Source: an uncultured Phascolarctobacterium sp. (GTDB lineage: Bacteria; Bacillota; Negativicutes; Acidaminococcales; Acidaminococcaceae). From it: a stretch of 5,951 nucleotides of DNA. Position numbers and translations under genes: made by a program. Numbering within the stretch: position 1 is the stretch's first letter; every line of letters starts with the position of its first letter. The notes below the pieces were generated by a model that worked only from the letters and a program-made list of their open reading frames with translations, searched no databases and was not told the DNA's origin. This document shows, piece by piece, positions 5,466 through 5,951 of this stretch. Location: positions 1 to 5,951 of the forward strand of contig NZ_CAADXO010000018.1 in the NCBI RefSeq assembly GCF_900753045.1, read 5' to 3'.

Positions 5466-5819
5466 ATGAAGAAAATAGCAATTCTGCGCTGCCTGATTAC
5501 CTCCGCTTCCTGTGCGGGAGCAGGCTGCCTGCGCGCTCTGTATGAAAAAGATAAAGCCTTTGCGCAGTATGGTGATGAAGAGCTGCGTCTGATGGCAATG
5601 TGGACCTGCAACGGCTGTGGTAATTCCAAGCTGGAAAATCAGGAGGGCATCCGCAAGAAGATTGAGCGCATGAAGGCTTTGGAGCTGGATGCGCTGCACA
5701 TCAGCCACTGTACGCACAAAAAGGATGCCAATGGTGAAAAGCATCTTTGCCCGAAGATTAAAGCGATTATCGATGAACTGCAGGAAGCAGGCATTACTAT
5801 CGTAGACGGTACTCACTAA
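5466..5819 (+). CDS. CGGC-domain cysteine-rich protein (putative metal-binding)
   Basis: This 117-aa cytoplasmic protein belongs to the small CGGC domain family, thought to bind metal through conserved cysteines; no reaction is established. Visible landmarks are KIAILRC (3-9), C16 and C21 in SCAGAGCL, the central WTCNGCG (46-52), the NQEGIRKKIERM helix (58-69), HCTHKKD (81-87), C95-P96 and the typical GTH C-terminus. Seven cysteines in all (9, 16, 21, 48, 51, 82, 95) would suit an iron or other metal site. I chose the ATG at 5466 because GGAGG (5453-5457) lies 8 bases upstream and family members begin MKIAI. An in-frame ATG at 5433 would add 11 unrelated residues and lacks such a site. The codons look richer in G and C at third positions than those of the upstream genes, suggesting higher expression or a different history. 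It has its own promoter at 5382-5410 and ends in a strong terminator. Confidence 0.9.
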   Translation: MKKIAILRCLITSASCAGAGCLRALYEKDKAFAQYGDEELRLMAMWTCNGCGNSKLENQEGIRKKIERMKALELDALHISHCTHKKDANGEKHLCPKIKAIIDELQEAGITIVDGTH

Positions 5820-5840
5820 TATAATATGCAGCATGTTGTT

Positions 5841-5870
5841 AAGCAGTAGTCAGAAATGGCTGCTGCTTTT
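5841..5870 (+). terminator. Rho-independent terminator of the CGGC gene
   Basis: AAGCAGTAGTC (5841-5851) pairs over 11 bp, with two G-U pairs, with GGCTGCTGCTT (5858-5868) around the loop AGAAAT, and ends in TTTT (5867-5870). It lies 21 bases after the CGGC stop codon. The group II intron begins four bases beyond the T-run, so this hairpin is also the likely insertion target recognised by the intron. Confidence 0.85.
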
Positions 5871-5874
5871 CACT

Positions 5875-5951
5875 GTGCGCCCAGCATGGGCGCACTCTAA
5901 TGGGTGAAAGTCCCTAGACCGCCCGGTAGCGGGAAGGTCATAGCTGAACAC
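5875..5951 (+). mobile_element. 5' end of a group II intron, probably class IIC
   Basis: The sequence from GTGCGCCC fits the conserved GTGYG start of bacterial group II introns and the opening of domain I. It shows a perfect 8-bp hairpin (5875-5882 with 5888-5895), then GGG-TGAAAGT-CCC (5902-5914) and GACC...GGTC (5917-5939) enclosing CCCG-GTAG-CGGG. GGGTGAAAGTCCC is a familiar domain I landmark of these elements. The element lies in the same orientation as the intron remnant at 1-80. Insertion just after a terminator hairpin is the hallmark of class IIC. The rest of the ribozyme and any reverse transcriptase lie beyond the window. Confidence 0.85.

Noticed and set aside
5367..5834. 155-aa open frame on the - strand over the CGGC gene
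   Set aside because: It mirrors a clear CGGC-family gene with a good ribosome site, shows no recognisable domain, and has no ribosome site of its own that I could see.
1..5951. CRISPR array, tRNA or rRNA genes
   Set aside because: No regularly spaced direct repeats outside the coding repeats of the 183-aa gene, and no cloverleaf or rRNA-like sequence was seen.

Overview
The window looks like a piece of chromosome from a diderm Firmicute, most likely a member of the Negativicutes. The bases are AT-rich, the Shine-Dalgarno sequences and sigma-A promoters (TTGnnA-17-TAnAAT) are Firmicute-like, and the introns are class IIC. However, one gene encodes a signal-peptide-bearing TonB-dependent outer-membrane receptor, which needs an outer membrane. 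This placement is inference; no rRNA or other marker gene is present. All five protein genes lie on the + strand.

Layout. Bases 1-80 are the last part (domains V and VI) of a group IIC intron. A promoter at 114-142 drives a 183-aa protein of unknown function (256-807), built from three 48-residue repeats and a helix-turn-helix-like tail. A nested inverted-repeat structure (821-890) with its own promoter in the loop precedes a 454-aa AAA/STAND-type ATPase of the ATPase_2 + DUF234 architecture (894-2258), whose nuclease-like C-terminal domain appears to have lost its active-site residues. The 238-base gap that follows holds two crossing inverted repeats, a Rho-independent terminator, a near-consensus promoter and a Fur-box-like dyad.

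The gap leads into a two-gene uptake operon: a TonB-dependent receptor (2497-4431) and, four bases later, a lipoprotein substrate-binding protein of the iron-chelate/cobalamin class (4436-5401). A promoter buried in the end of the latter gene serves a small CGGC-domain cysteine-rich protein (5466-5819). That gene ends in a strong terminator (5841-5870), and four bases after its T-run the 5' end of a group II intron begins (5875-5951), which is the preferred insertion site type of class IIC introns.

How the genes work together. The receptor would carry a metal chelate (iron-siderophore, haem or corrinoid; the substrate cannot be settled here) across the outer membrane, and the lipoprotein would pass it to an inner-membrane ABC permease. 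No permease or ATPase gene is present, so that partner must be encoded elsewhere. The Fur-like site suggests iron control. The CGGC protein may bind metal, but no direct link is proven. The 183-aa repeat protein and the ATPase are the least understood genes. Because the window begins and ends inside intron sequence in the same orientation, it may be a whole assembly contig bounded by two copies of a repeated intron.
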